Notes: generated by a model not told the origin, from the sequence alone. 22,307 nucleotides of DNA from CAZOWM01 sp964583615 (GCA_964583615.1 CAZOWM010000051.1:1-22307); one strand, 5' to 3'. Numbered from the stretch's first letter, positions 14,976-22,247 are shown. Numbers and translations are program-made.

Positions 14976-15392
14976 TCACACCGAATAAACACCCGCTGCT
15001 TCCGGCTGATAGAGAACATCCATGACCTCCAATTTTTTCAATCCATAAGGAACAGCACACACAACGATATCACCGGTAGAGCGTCCTATAAGGAATGACC
15101 CGATAGGAGTAAGTATGGAAAGCTTTTTATCTTCGATGTTTGCATCCTGTGGAAATACAATCATATAAACCATTTCTCTTCCTTCAGGGAGGTACCGTAG
15201 TTTGATCACCGAATTCATTGTAACCCTGTTTGCAGGGATGCGCTCAGGTAAGCACACTGTAGCTTTTTTCAGCTCTTTCTCAAGTTTTCCCAGGACTGTT
15301 CTCTCACCGAGGCCGGTTTTTCGTGCAGAGTCGATCAAAACCCGCAGCCTGTTGAGGTCGAACACGGTCACCATGAGTTTCGTTTCCTTCAT
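14976..15392 (-). CDS. rnk: Rnk/GreA-GreB C-terminal domain factor
   Basis: A 138-residue protein matching the nucleoside diphosphate kinase regulator (Rnk) branch of the GreA/GreB family. It has a short N-terminal helical hairpin (LNRLRVLIDSARKTG, LGKLEKELKKATV) instead of the long Gre coiled coil. A FKBP-like C-terminal domain follows, with VTMNSVIKLRYLPEGREMVY, ILTPIGSFLIGRSTGDIV and the closing VLYQPEAAG, all typical of Rnk. Such factors bind RNA polymerase near the secondary channel. The short hairpin lacks the acidic tip needed for transcript cleavage. It is convergent with the PilZ gene, 120 bp away, and appears monocistronic. Confidence 0.85.
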   Translation of the reverse strand: MKETKLMVTVFDLNRLRVLIDSARKTGLGERTVLGKLEKELKKATVCLPERIPANRVTMNSVIKLRYLPEGREMVYMIVFPQDANIEDKKLSILTPIGSFLIGRSTGDIVVCAVPYGLKKLEVMDVLYQPEAAGVYSV

Positions 15393-15782
15393 TTTCTACC
15401 AGCCTTTTCGATTCCCACTGCGAGAATCAATAGGTCCAAACGCAGTTTGAAAAATCAATATGAATTATTTACATAATACTCTCACTTTATGGCGGGTCAA
15501 CTATGTATTAGTACGTATACATTTTGTAGAAAAAATATATGGTGTACTCTTTCTGGAAGAAGAACGCTCTATTGATAAAACGTGTGCAACTGCTTATCAG
15601 GCAGCATTGAACTTATCGAGGATAGCAGTTTCATCACTTCCCCTGATTCCTTGTATTAAAATTGCCACACCAAGAAACCGGAGATTTTTACACTGTCACC
15701 ACATAAAATTTAGGAAAAGTTAATCTCCCGTTTATTGCTTCTCCGTACACACAATATATGTTTATCAATGGTAAACAATTCT
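15393..15782. other. AT-rich intergenic region between the Rnk gene and the efflux operon
   Basis: I see no convincing gene. A plus-strand frame of 87 codons (15460-15723) has no ribosome site and AT-driven composition. The region must hold divergent promoters. A short inverted pair GTTTA/TAAAC lies at 15760-15776, and TCCGTAC at 15742-15748 repeats half of the palindrome at 15783-15792. Confidence 0.45.
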
Positions 15783-15792
15783 TCCGTACGGA
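15783..15792. promoter_or_regulatory. Palindrome overlapping the adaptor gene ribosome site
   Basis: TCCGTACGGA is a perfect 10-bp palindrome whose right arm supplies part of the GGAG Shine-Dalgarno sequence (15790-15793) of the gene at 15801. A matching half-site TCCGTAC stands at 15742-15748. It may be an operator for the efflux operon; this is inferred. Confidence 0.3.
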
Positions 15793-15800
15793 GCAAGATT

Positions 15801-17033
15801 ATGAAAAGAAAAAGGATCTTTATTCCCGTCACAGCTGCTGTTGTTGTCTTGTCCTTTATAGGGCTGGGAAGCTTAAAGCGATCCAAAGACGCCCCAGCTT
15901 TTCAAATTGCTGCGATAGAAAGGGGAGATCTCGAGATACTGGTATCCACCACTGGAACACTGAGTGCGGTAGAAACGGTGGCGGTAGGAGCGGAGGTCTC
16001 TGGAACATTAAAGGAGGTCTATGTTGATTACAACGATCTCGTAACCGAGGGTGAGCCCCTTGCTCTCGTCGATCCGGCTGTTTTCGAGGCATCGGTGAAC
16101 GAGGTAAAAGCCGCAGTCATGAAGGCTGAAGCAGTGGTCGAGAAATCGAAAGCGGAGTATGACAGAAATAAGACACTCTATGAAAAGAGACACATCTCCG
16201 AGTTCGACCTCCTTATCCTTAAAACAAGCTTCCAGTCCGCGGAAGCTGACCTGCTCGCCGCAGAGGCAAAACTGGTGCAGGCGCAGAACAATCTCGAAAA
16301 CACCGTGATACGGTCACCGGTATCAGGCACAGTCATTGAGAGATCGGTCGACGCCGGTCAGACTATTGCCTCGAGCTTTCAGGCACCCGAGCTCTTCGTT
16401 ATCGCAAAGGACCTGAAGGAGATGCGGATCGAGGCCGATGTCGACGAGAACGATATCGGGCAGATAGAGAAAGAACAAAAAATACGGTTTACGGTCCAGG
16501 CTTACCCCGATCTCGTGTTCGACGGAGTGGTCCGGCAGGTTCGTCTCCAGCCCGAAACAATCCAGAACGTGGTAACGTATACGGTTGTTATCGATGTAGC
16601 GAATGACAACGGTTTGTTACTTCCCGGCATGACCGCGACCATAGACTTCATTATCCTCGACCGCCGGGACGCGCTTCTCGTACCGAACAGTGCGTTTTTT
16701 TCCCAGCCGATGGTCCCGGATAAAGCTCCGAAACAGGGAAGCTTACTGTCAAATCTCGTCAAGGGCAAAAAGAAGGATGATGTGCCTGCGATGCCTGTAA
16801 GAACAACGGTTCCTGCAGGCATTGCGAGGGTGTTCTGTTTGACGGCGGAGGGATACCCGAGGGCTGAACTCTTCACGCCGGGAGACTCCGACGGCGTTTT
16901 CACGGAAATCCTGGAAACCACGAATCTCAGGGAGGGCATGCAGGTAATTACCGGCACCTCGAGCCAGAACAAAAAAAAGACACCTATTTCTCGTAACACT
17001 CTCCTTCCGATACCAGGGGGGCCCCCAAGATAA
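15801..17033 (+). CDS. macA: MacA/HlyD-type periplasmic adaptor of an ABC efflux pump
   Basis: A 410-residue membrane fusion protein, starting at ATG 15801 behind GGAG. The N-terminus is a membrane anchor (RIFIPVTAAVVVLSFIGLGS). Then comes the first half of the lipoyl-like barrel-sandwich (RGDLEILVSTTGTLSAVETV, then VGAEVSGTLKEVYVDYNDLV), an alpha-helical hairpin (about residues 100-160, rich in Glu, Lys and Ala), the second lipoyl half (VIRSPVSGTVIERSVDAGQT) and the beta-barrel domain. A 35-residue insertion after about residue 300 is Lys-rich and unusual (PDKAPKQGSLLSNLVKGKKK). The protein links the inner-membrane transporter to the periplasm or an outer-membrane channel. No TolC-like gene is present here. 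The ATPase gene follows after 24 nt. Confidence 0.9.
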   Translation: MKRKRIFIPVTAAVVVLSFIGLGSLKRSKDAPAFQIAAIERGDLEILVSTTGTLSAVETVAVGAEVSGTLKEVYVDYNDLVTEGEPLALVDPAVFEASVNEVKAAVMKAEAVVEKSKAEYDRNKTLYEKRHISEFDLLILKTSFQSAEADLLAAEAKLVQAQNNLENTVIRSPVSGTVIERSVDAGQTIASSFQAPELFVIAKDLKEMRIEADVDENDIGQIEKEQKIRFTVQAYPDLVFDGVVRQVRLQPETIQNVVTYTVVIDVANDNGLLLPGMTATIDFIILDRRDALLVPNSAFFSQPMVPDKAPKQGSLLSNLVKGKKKDDVPAMPVRTTVPAGIARVFCLTAEGYPRAELFTPGDSDGVFTEILETTNLREGMQVITGTSSQNKKKTPISRNTLLPIPGGPPR

Positions 17034-17057
17034 GGACATGTTTTAAGGAACGTAATC

Positions 17058-17795
17058 ATGGAAACAATACGAACGAAAAATTTGGAAAAGATATTCCACA
17101 TGGGAGAGATAGATGTCCATGCGCTGAGAGGAGTCTCGCTGACTATTGAGAAGGGTGATTTCGTAGCTATCATGGGACCTTCAGGATCGGGAAAATCGAC
17201 TCTCATGAACATACTCGGCTGCCTCGACCCCCCGACTGAAGGCGAATACTATCTCGACGGAGTACCGGTTACTCCTATGGGAAGGCAGAAACTTGCCGAC
17301 ATAAGAAACCGGAAGATCGGCTTCGTGTTTCAGAACTACAACCTCCTGCCGAGAACAACCGCATTGGAAAACGTTGCGCTTCCCCTCCTCTATGATCGTT
17401 CGGGAAGAATTGATGATCATAAAAAGGCGGCAATCAAGGCCCTCGAGCGTGTTTCCCTTGCACACCGCATCTCACACCACCCGTCCCAGCTCTCCGGCGG
17501 GCAAAAACAGCGGGTCGCAATCGCCCGCGCTCTTGTAAACGAGCCGTCGATTCTCCTTGCGGACGAACCCACTGGAAACCTCGATTCGGTTACAACCGTT
17601 GAAATCATATCGCTTTTCCAGGAACTCAACAGTCAGGGAATCACTATCGTGCTCGTGACCCATGAACACGACATAGCTCTCTCTGCGAAGCGTATTGTCG
17701 AGCTGAAAGATGGAATGATCGTGCGGGACGAGGCAGTGGGCCGGCAGACGAAAACATCATCCGGGTACGAAGCATATAGGGAGGATAAACGATGA
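17058..17795 (+). CDS. macB: MacB-type ABC exporter, ATPase subunit
   Basis: A 245-residue ATPase of the MacB/LolD family. Walker A GPSGSGKST lies at 40-48, the Q-loop in KIGFVFQNYNLLPRTTALEN at 86-105, the signature LSGGQKQRVAIARAL at 145-159, Walker B ILLADEP at 165-171 followed by TGNLDS, and the switch His in LVTHEHD. NLLPRTTALENVALPL is characteristic of this family. In E. coli MacB the ATPase and permease are one chain; here they are two genes, as in YknY/YknZ-type systems. Its last codons overlap the ATG of the permease gene by 4 nt (ATGA), so the two are translationally coupled. Confidence 0.92.
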   Translation: METIRTKNLEKIFHMGEIDVHALRGVSLTIEKGDFVAIMGPSGSGKSTLMNILGCLDPPTEGEYYLDGVPVTPMGRQKLADIRNRKIGFVFQNYNLLPRTTALENVALPLLYDRSGRIDDHKKAAIKALERVSLAHRISHHPSQLSGGQKQRVAIARALVNEPSILLADEPTGNLDSVTTVEIISLFQELNSQGITIVLVTHEHDIALSAKRIVELKDGMIVRDEAVGRQTKTSSGYEAYREDKR

Positions 17796-19009
17796 AGATC
17801 GGGAACCTGATCAAGGTGGCATTCAAAAGCATCGGGAAAAACCGAATGAGGAGTGTGCTCACCATTCTCGGCATCATCATCGGTGTCGGCGCAGTCATCA
17901 TCATGGTGTCGATAGGAAAGGGCACCCAGGTCGATATAGAAAACCGGATCGCTTCTCTCGGCACGAATCTTCTCACGGCTGTTCCGGGTTCTGCAGAGAG
18001 CCGAGGGGTCAGGGGCGGTGCGGGCTCTCTCGCTGCACTCAGCATGAAGGACATCGAAAAACTCGACAAGGAGTCCCTTCTTTTAAAAAGCATATCCCCT
18101 GTGATACGGATATCGAAACAGGTGGTCGCGGAGGGCGAAAACTGGCAGACTTCCGTAGAAGGAGTCTCTCCTGATTACATTGATATACGGGACTGGCACG
18201 TGGAGGAAGGAACCTTCTTCAGCGTGCGGGATGAAAAGGTAAAACGGAAGGTTGCTGTCTTAGGCAAAACTGTTTCAGAGGAGCTTTTCGGAGAAGAGCC
18301 TCCTCTGGGAGAGAAGATACGAATCGGGAATGTCCCCTTTACCGTAATCGGGCTCATGGAGGAGAAGGGTCAAAGTGGAATGGGAAACGATCAGGACGAC
18401 GTGATCCTCGCACCGTCGAAAACCGTTCTGTACCGGATGAGCGACGGAGAGACTGTCAACATGATCATGGCATCTGCAGAGTCCACTGAGAATATGGAAC
18501 AGGCCGAGGCGGAGATGGAAACCCTGCTTCGCGCTTCGCATCGTCTGGGCGAGGGAGAGGAGAACGATTTCCATATCAGGAACCAGACCGACATCATAGA
18601 GACCGCCTCATCCGTTACCGGTTTCCTCACCGTACTCCTCGGTGCGATTGCCGGTGTTTCTCTCTTCGTCGGCGGTATCGGCATCATGAACATCATGCTG
18701 GTTTCTGTGACCGAACGGACGAGAGAGATCGGCATCCGCCTCGCGGTAGGTGCGCGGTCCGCCGATGTTCTCGCGCAGTTTCTGATCGAAGCAGTGATCT
18801 TAAGCCTCCTTGGAGGGGTAATCGGGATACTGGTGGGCATCGGATTCGGGAAGGGTATCGGTATCCTGGCAGGCCTTACCGTGGTGCTTGATCCGCTTAT
18901 CATTATGATATCGTTCGTCTTCTCCGGAGCGGTCGGGATCTTTTTCGGTTTCTACCCCGCGAGAAAGGCCTCTCAGATGAACCCGATCGACGCGTTACAT
19001 TATGAATAG
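17792..19009 (+). CDS. MacB/YknZ-type ABC exporter, permease subunit (FtsX fold)
   Basis: A 405-residue permease with the MacB arrangement: one N-terminal membrane span (MRSVLTILGIIIGVGAVIIM, about residues 19-38), a large periplasmic domain (about 45-270) and three C-terminal spans (about 275-300, 325-350 and 365-390). Family marks include IGKGTQ after the first span, SLGTNLL, the GIGIMNIMLVSVTERTREIG segment (about 298-317), RLAVGARSADVLAQFLIEA and the closing PARKASQMNPIDALHYE. Together with the ATPase and adaptor, it forms a mechanotransmission-type pump that drives a substrate outward from the periplasm rather than across the inner membrane. Macrolides, peptides, siderophores or lipid-linked molecules are possible cargo; the sequence does not decide. 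It ends the operon. Confidence 0.92.
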   Translation: MKIGNLIKVAFKSIGKNRMRSVLTILGIIIGVGAVIIMVSIGKGTQVDIENRIASLGTNLLTAVPGSAESRGVRGGAGSLAALSMKDIEKLDKESLLLKSISPVIRISKQVVAEGENWQTSVEGVSPDYIDIRDWHVEEGTFFSVRDEKVKRKVAVLGKTVSEELFGEEPPLGEKIRIGNVPFTVIGLMEEKGQSGMGNDQDDVILAPSKTVLYRMSDGETVNMIMASAESTENMEQAEAEMETLLRASHRLGEGEENDFHIRNQTDIIETASSVTGFLTVLLGAIAGVSLFVGGIGIMNIMLVSVTERTREIGIRLAVGARSADVLAQFLIEAVILSLLGGVIGILVGIGFGKGIGILAGLTVVLDPLIIMISFVFSGAVGIFFGFYPARKASQMNPIDALHYE

Positions 19010-19014
19010 GATGA

Positions 19015-19076
19015 GTCCGGGGCGTTCAGGTTTCCGCCTGTCCGCAGGCCCCTGGAGTCAATCCCCTGGACTTTTT
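19015..19076 (+). terminator. Intrinsic terminator of the efflux operon
   Basis: GTCCGGGG (19015-19022) pairs with CCCCTGGAC (19063-19071) apart from one bulged T. Within lies a tight hairpin GCCTG (19036-19040) with CAGGC (19045-19049). Five T residues (19072-19076) follow the outer stem directly. It starts six bases after the permease stop. Confidence 0.6.
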
Positions 19077-19092
19077 GATATTCTGCAGCTTT

Positions 19093-19308
19093 TTATTGAC
19101 AAAAGTTATGCGAATGGTAAATACAGTGTGTTTCTATGTGTTTCGCTTGAGTTTCTTTTTTCATCACGGAAGGGTTGAATCTGTACAGAAAGCCGTGAAT
19201 CATCTCGATATAGTACGATATTGCAGGATCCTCTTTGATTTTTCTTCGAAGCCTCTGGATGTGAATTGCCACGAAGGCAATATCTCCATACTGTCGGCAC
19301 CATACCTG
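19093..19308 (-). pseudogene. Remnant of an OmpR/PhoB-type response regulator DNA-binding domain
   Basis: On the minus strand, codons from 19308 to the stop at 19093-19095 read AIHIQRLRRKIKEDP followed by YYIEMIHGFLYRF. This matches the recognition helix and C-terminal hairpin of winged-helix regulators (usually VDVHIxRLRxKIEEDP...YIxTVRGxGYRF). The preceding QVWCRQYGDIAF matches the AVWGYxYYGDTRTV part. A stop codon (19309-19311) cuts the frame from the upstream part. Upstream codons in the same frame, giving ILTEELPHV, and other frames nearby fit poorly to the rest of the domain. No receiver domain is present. It lies just behind the efflux operon on the opposite strand and may be what remains of its regulator. 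Confidence 0.7.
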
Positions 19309-19380
19309 TCATTGTATACATACGTGCGGTAACTCCTCTGTTAAAATCTCTCAAGATGGAATATATTTGATCTATTCAGC

Positions 19381-19410
19381 TTGAATTAGATAACAATAAA
19401 ATGTTATACT
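19381..19410 (+). promoter_or_regulatory. Promoter of the toxin-antitoxin operon
   Basis: TTGAAT (19381-19386) and TATACT (19405-19410) with an 18-bp spacer. Transcription would start near 19417, inside the inverted repeat described next, and about 32 nt before the antitoxin ATG. Confidence 0.5.
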
Positions 19411-19428
19411 TGTATTACAATGAATACA
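19411..19428. promoter_or_regulatory. Operator candidate for antitoxin autoregulation
   Basis: TGTATT (19411-19416) and AATACA (19423-19428) form an inverted repeat with a 6-bp spacer, directly after the -10 box and over the likely transcription start. RHH antitoxins usually repress their own promoter through such short inverted repeats. The binding is inferred. Confidence 0.4.
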
Positions 19429-19448
19429 TAGACTACAGAGGTTTTACC

Positions 19449-19667
19449 ATGGGTAAATCAATTTCTCTCAGATTACCTGATGAGATCGCCGAAAGGCTCG
19501 AACAACTATCAAGCGAGATACACAGGAGCAAAACGTTTATTATTAAATCAGCACTAGAGAAATATCTCGATGAGTACACTGATTATCAGGTTGCGCTGGA
19601 CAGGCTACGGGATAAAGATGATAGGATTCTTTCCCCTAAAGAGTTGAGGAAATCGCTTGGCATATAA
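19449..19667 (+). CDS. Ribbon-helix-helix antitoxin
   Basis: A 72-residue protein starting at ATG 19449 behind GAGG; an upstream frame to 19401 overlaps the promoter and operator. The N-terminal MGKSISLRLPDEIAERLEQL is the DNA-binding strand and first helix of a ribbon-helix-helix (CopG/RelB-like) fold; ISLRLP is the strand that enters the major groove. The second helix follows (RSKTFIIKSALEKYL). The C-terminal tail, about residues 42-72, would bind and inhibit the toxin. The stop overlaps the toxin start by 11 nt. The coding sequence is more AT-rich than the neighbouring operons, in line with an acquired module. Confidence 0.88.
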   Translation: MGKSISLRLPDEIAERLEQLSSEIHRSKTFIIKSALEKYLDEYTDYQVALDRLRDKDDRILSPKELRKSLGI

Positions 19668-19908
19668 CATACTGTACAAGGAATCAGTCAAGAAGGACCT
19701 TCAAAAGATAGATAAAAAGGAAGTTGGAAAGATTTTGGATGCTCTTGAATCAGCACTAACACAAAATCCCACGAAAGGGAAAAGACTCACTGGAAATTAT
19801 AAAGGCTTGTATTCTTATAGATTAAGGAATTATCGCGTCGTATACACGATACTTAGAGAGAGCGTTCTTGTATTGAGGATAGGTCATCGTAAGGATGTAT
19901 ATAAATAA
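19657..19908 (+). CDS. RelE/ParE-superfamily toxin
   Basis: An 83-residue protein of the RelE fold, beginning at TTG 19657 within the end of the antitoxin gene. It shows the typical order: strand (YNILYKESVKKDLQKIDKK), two helices (EVGKILDALESALTQNP), then GKRLTGNYKGLYSYRLRNYR, VVYTILRESVLVLRIGHRKD and a closing VYK. The Arg in SYRLRNYRVVY and the IGHRKDVY segment correspond to the conserved, often catalytic, basic residues of mRNA-cleaving RelE-type toxins. The LTG..YRLR..YRV pattern is more RelE than ParE, but gyrase inhibition cannot be excluded. The use of TTG and the overlap keep toxin output below antitoxin output. Confidence 0.88.
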   Translation: MAYNILYKESVKKDLQKIDKKEVGKILDALESALTQNPTKGKRLTGNYKGLYSYRLRNYRVVYTILRESVLVLRIGHRKDVYK

Positions 19909-20101
19909 GCGCATAGTGTTTTTTTAAGAAATACCGAGGCGCTAATACACATAACAGCGGATATACGCTGCACTTCGTTCGATCGCTTGGGCTTCACTAC
20001 ATTGGCTGGCTTATCTTGACGAGTATAAGATTTCGATCGTCTTTCTATTAATTTCACAAAAGCTATTCGCGGCTTTCTGTATTTCTTCAATATTTATATA
20101 T
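19909..20101. other. Hairpin-rich spacer after the toxin gene
   Basis: No gene is seen. A T7 run stands at about 19919-19926. CAGCG/CGCTG arms with a six-base loop lie near 19962-19977, and the word TTCGATCG occurs near 19979 and again near 20034. The style recalls the recombination sites that follow toxin-antitoxin cassettes in chromosomal integrons, but the conserved core sites are not evident. Confidence 0.3.
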
Positions 20102-20130
20102 TTGACTATAGGTAGGATTGCACTTAGCAT
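20102..20130 (+). promoter_or_regulatory. Promoter of the Fe-S protein gene
   Basis: TTGACT (20102-20107) and TAGCAT (20125-20130) have a 17-bp spacer. TACAAT at 20133-20138 is a better -10 box but stands too far away. The leader to ATG 20203 would be about 65 nt. Confidence 0.35.
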
Positions 20131-20202
20131 GATACAATTAAAATGTGTAATAATGCCATTTCTCCAATGCTCTTTTATGGGGATAAATACAGGGGGAATA
20201 TC

Positions 20203-20778
20203 ATGCCTGACAAAGACGGTTCCTGTCGCGAATCGCTGCAAAAATTGATCTCTGATTACGAGCTCGAGCTGCACACACCGCCGTGCATACCAGGAGCTGC
20301 CACCTGGAGCGCCAGAGCTTCGCTAAAGACAGACATCAGCGCGGTTCTCCCCTATCTAAACGCTCAGCTCGAAGGTGCCGACTACGACCATGATACGGGA
20401 ATTCTCATCTGGAAGGATCAGTATCACAGCTTCGCCTTCCGGTCCCGAGAGATCAAGGCTGCGCCGGCTTTGGACCGCGAGGAGGCGCATGATCTCATCG
20501 ACCGCGCGGTGGCCCTGGTCAACGAGGCCTGGCGCGGGCGAGAGCGTATCGAGCCCTGTTACGAGAAACGAACGCTGCCAAACCTGATGGAGATCTATCG
20601 TCTGCTTCCCCGCACCAACTGCGGCAAATGCGGCTGTGTTTCCTGCATGGGCTTTGCAGCCAAGCTGCGGGAAGAAGACAAAGAGCTAAGCTGCTGTCCC
20701 GTGTTGGAGCAGCCGGACTACCGCACGAATCGCAAACGTTTGGTTGAGCTGCTCGAACCCTCCAGGCCAGACCTCTGA
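20203..20778 (+). CDS. Small Fe-S cluster protein (PF04060-like 4Fe-4S domain)
   Basis: A 191-residue protein. ATG 20203 is chosen because AGGGGGA lies about six bases upstream; an ATG at 20143 has no such site. The first 120 residues are not recognised: an acidic/helical start and a strand-rich part with YLNAQLEGADYDHDTGILIW and a Phe-rich segment. The C-terminal LPRTNCGKCGCVSCMGFAAK continues to a Cys pair with the spacing C-x2-C-x4-C-x15-C, the pattern of the 4Fe-4S domain found in corrinoid Fe-S proteins of the acetyl-CoA pathway and in electron-transfer proteins (RnfB). It should carry one 4Fe-4S cluster in the cytosol. The codon use is much more GC-rich (GCG, CTG, CGC) than in the genes on the left, suggesting transfer. 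Its partner is not in the window. Confidence 0.75.
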   Translation: MPDKDGSCRESLQKLISDYELELHTPPCIPGAATWSARASLKTDISAVLPYLNAQLEGADYDHDTGILIWKDQYHSFAFRSREIKAAPALDREEAHDLIDRAVALVNEAWRGRERIEPCYEKRTLPNLMEIYRLLPRTNCGKCGCVSCMGFAAKLREEDKELSCCPVLEQPDYRTNRKRLVELLEPSRPDL

Positions 20779-20966
20779 GTCTCGCGGGAAGAATCCCTGT
20801 CCCAACGGCCGTCTTTGGCCTGCATCCACGGCTGCGTACTGTCGGTCAATGAGTGCGCCTCGCTTACGAATTGCCTTGCCATTTCCGCAGGAAGAGCTTC
20901 ATTGTCTAATCCATGTCGCCTTGCCTAAATGTCATTATGTAGAGTTTGGCGTGGATATTCTGTGAA
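20779..20966. other. Spacer between the Fe-S gene and the insertion sequence
   Basis: GC-rich at first (to about 20850), then falling towards the insertion sequence. No ribosome site or recognisable protein was found; a plus frame at 20744-20965 is an unlikely product. The word GTGGATATTC at 20951-20960 recurs at 22251-22260 beyond the insertion sequence. Confidence 0.35.
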
Positions 20967-20994
20967 GGGTAAGCCCTGATTTCAAGTTTTCCGA
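20967..20994. repeat. Left terminal inverted repeat of the IS
   Basis: Pairs with 22162-22189 at 20 of 28 positions, including ATTTC and AGTTTTC blocks. The outermost bases are GG on both sides. Confidence 0.55.
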
Positions 20995-21015
20995 TTTTGA
21001 TCAAATTAATAAATT

Positions 21016-21038
21016 ATGCTTATTGACATAACTCACCA
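21016..21038. repeat. Inner inverted repeat, copy at the transposase stop
   Basis: This 23-bp segment is the reverse complement of 22044-22066 with a single mismatch at 21020. It contains the transposase stop codon (21020-21022). Confidence 0.85.
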
Positions 21039-22066
21039 CAGGTTGCGATAGCCGGGGCTAAAAGACTATCACGGGTAATGGGCTTTCCAACTGTGCAGGC
21101 GAATAGGAGACGATTGAACAATTGGTGATCCCAGTATCGACAATTAAATCGATAACAGGCTTCAGAGAGGTACCGTTGAAGATGCTTTGCGGAAACTCCA
21201 CGGTGAGGCCCTCTTAAAACCCCTTTGACATTGGAAACAAACCGGTGCGTCCAGGGGAGCAAATGACCCGCTATCTTTGGATTCATGAGGATGACACGAT
21301 GGTGCTCAAGATTCTTATCCTTCGCCGTTTTACCGTAGGACTTCCAGCCATCGGTTCGGATTTTCTGGATCATAGACTCTTTATCCTCTTGTACAACTCC
21401 CAACCTATCCATCATTCCGCTGATGACCTCTGCAGAGGCATCAGTCACGACTTGAGCATGCGCAAAGCCCGGTTTCTCAAGCCCTTGTTTGTCAGTATAG
21501 ACAGACACAGCAATCAAAACGGTAGTCTTTCTCTCGCTTCCACGGCCCCTCTTGCCTTCACGCGACTTTGGCCCGAAGAAGGATTCGTCCATCTCAACGA
21601 GCCCTGCCAAGCGATACCGAGCGTCCCTTTGTGCCATAGCTTCCCGAACTTTATGGGCCATTACCCAAATGGTTTTGTAATCTCGGATTTGAAGTTCTCT
21701 ACCCATCTCTGCTATGGAAACCCCTGTCTTGGAGATCGCCATCCGGTAGATAAGCCAAAACCACTTTTGCAGAGGAACCTTTGTCCTATGGAAAATAGTT
21801 CCTGCTGTTACCGATGCTTGGTAACCACAGGATTGGCACTTATACAAGCCCCTTGGAGTAAGCTTGTAATATTGGCTATGGCTGCACCTCGGACAGCGAA
21901 AGCCATCCGGCCAACGAACGCTGAACAGATAGTCCAAACACTTCTTCTCGGAATTGAATTGGTCCTGAAACTCCAGCAACGAGATCTCTCTATAAACCAA
22001 TGCACGTTCTCCTGTAGCGCTATTTCCTACAGGATAATACGCTTGGTGAGTTATGTCAATAGGCAT
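21020..22066 (-). CDS. IS1595-family (ISXO2-like) transposase
   Basis: A 348-residue transposase. An N-terminal zinc ribbon has Cys 58 and 61 (FRCPRCSH) and Cys 77 and 80 (YKCQSCGY). A helix-turn-helix-like region follows (about 97-145, WFWLIYRMAISKTGVSIAEM). The catalytic domain starts with GLVEMDESFFG (Asp 160), then IRTDGWKSYG (Asp 239). The third site lies in THRFVSNVKGVLRGPHRGVS (about 273-292), where Asn and Lys stand in place of the classical Glu, as in the DDNK-type members of this family. It ends with KHLQRYLSEACYRFN, a family hallmark. The full motif set is present and no stop interrupts it, so the enzyme is probably functional. The start and stop codons both sit inside a 23-bp inverted repeat. 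Confidence 0.92.
   Translation of the reverse strand: MPIDITHQAYYPVGNSATGERALVYREISLLEFQDQFNSEKKCLDYLFSVRWPDGFRCPRCSHSQYYKLTPRGLYKCQSCGYQASVTAGTIFHRTKVPLQKWFWLIYRMAISKTGVSIAEMGRELQIRDYKTIWVMAHKVREAMAQRDARYRLAGLVEMDESFFGPKSREGKRGRGSERKTTVLIAVSVYTDKQGLEKPGFAHAQVVTDASAEVISGMMDRLGVVQEDKESMIQKIRTDGWKSYGKTAKDKNLEHHRVILMNPKIAGHLLPWTHRFVSNVKGVLRGPHRGVSAKHLQRYLSEACYRFNCRYWDHQLFNRLLFACTVGKPITRDSLLAPAIATCGELCQ
22044..22066. repeat. Inner inverted repeat, copy at the transposase start
   Basis: Partner of 21016-21038, one mismatch in 23. It contains the transposase start codon (22064-22066 on the minus strand) and the next six codons. Confidence 0.85.
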
Positions 22067-22161
22067 TTTTAAAAATAAAAAGACAGTCTCTTCTCTTTGA
22101 TTACATCATTAAAAAACCGATACATATGTGAAATATCCTGATATGTGTTCTATGGCATTTT

Positions 22162-22189
22162 TCTGAAAACTGGAAATGAGCCTTTTGCC
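22162..22189. repeat. Right terminal inverted repeat of the IS
   Basis: Partner of 20967-20994, as described there. It lies upstream of the transposase gene, about 100 bp before its start. Confidence 0.55.
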
Positions 22190-22247
22190 GATTTTTTTGA
22201 TTCTAGAAAATAGCACTTCGTTGAAAATGTATAGACCCCAACACCCC

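Larger units (their letters stand above)
20967..22189 (-). mobile_element. IS1595-family insertion sequence
   Basis: About 1.22 kb, with one transposase gene on the minus strand. The proposed terminal inverted repeats, 20967-20994 and 22162-22189, agree at 20 of 28 positions and both begin with GG; the best block shares ATTTC-A-GTTTTC. An 8-bp target duplication, usual for the family, is not visible (TCTGTGAA on the left, GATTTTTT on the right), so one end may be misplaced, or the copy rearranged. The ORF is full length, so the element may still be active. Confidence 0.7.

Noticed and set aside
15460..15723. Plus-strand frame of 87 codons
   Set aside because: AT-driven composition, no ribosome site, no recognisable motif.
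19411..19428. A second promoter using TACAAT at 19416-19421
   Set aside because: No -35 box at a proper distance; the pair at 19381-19410 is better.
20744..20965. Plus-strand frame of 73 codons
   Set aside because: Starts inside the Fe-S gene, no ribosome site, no motif.
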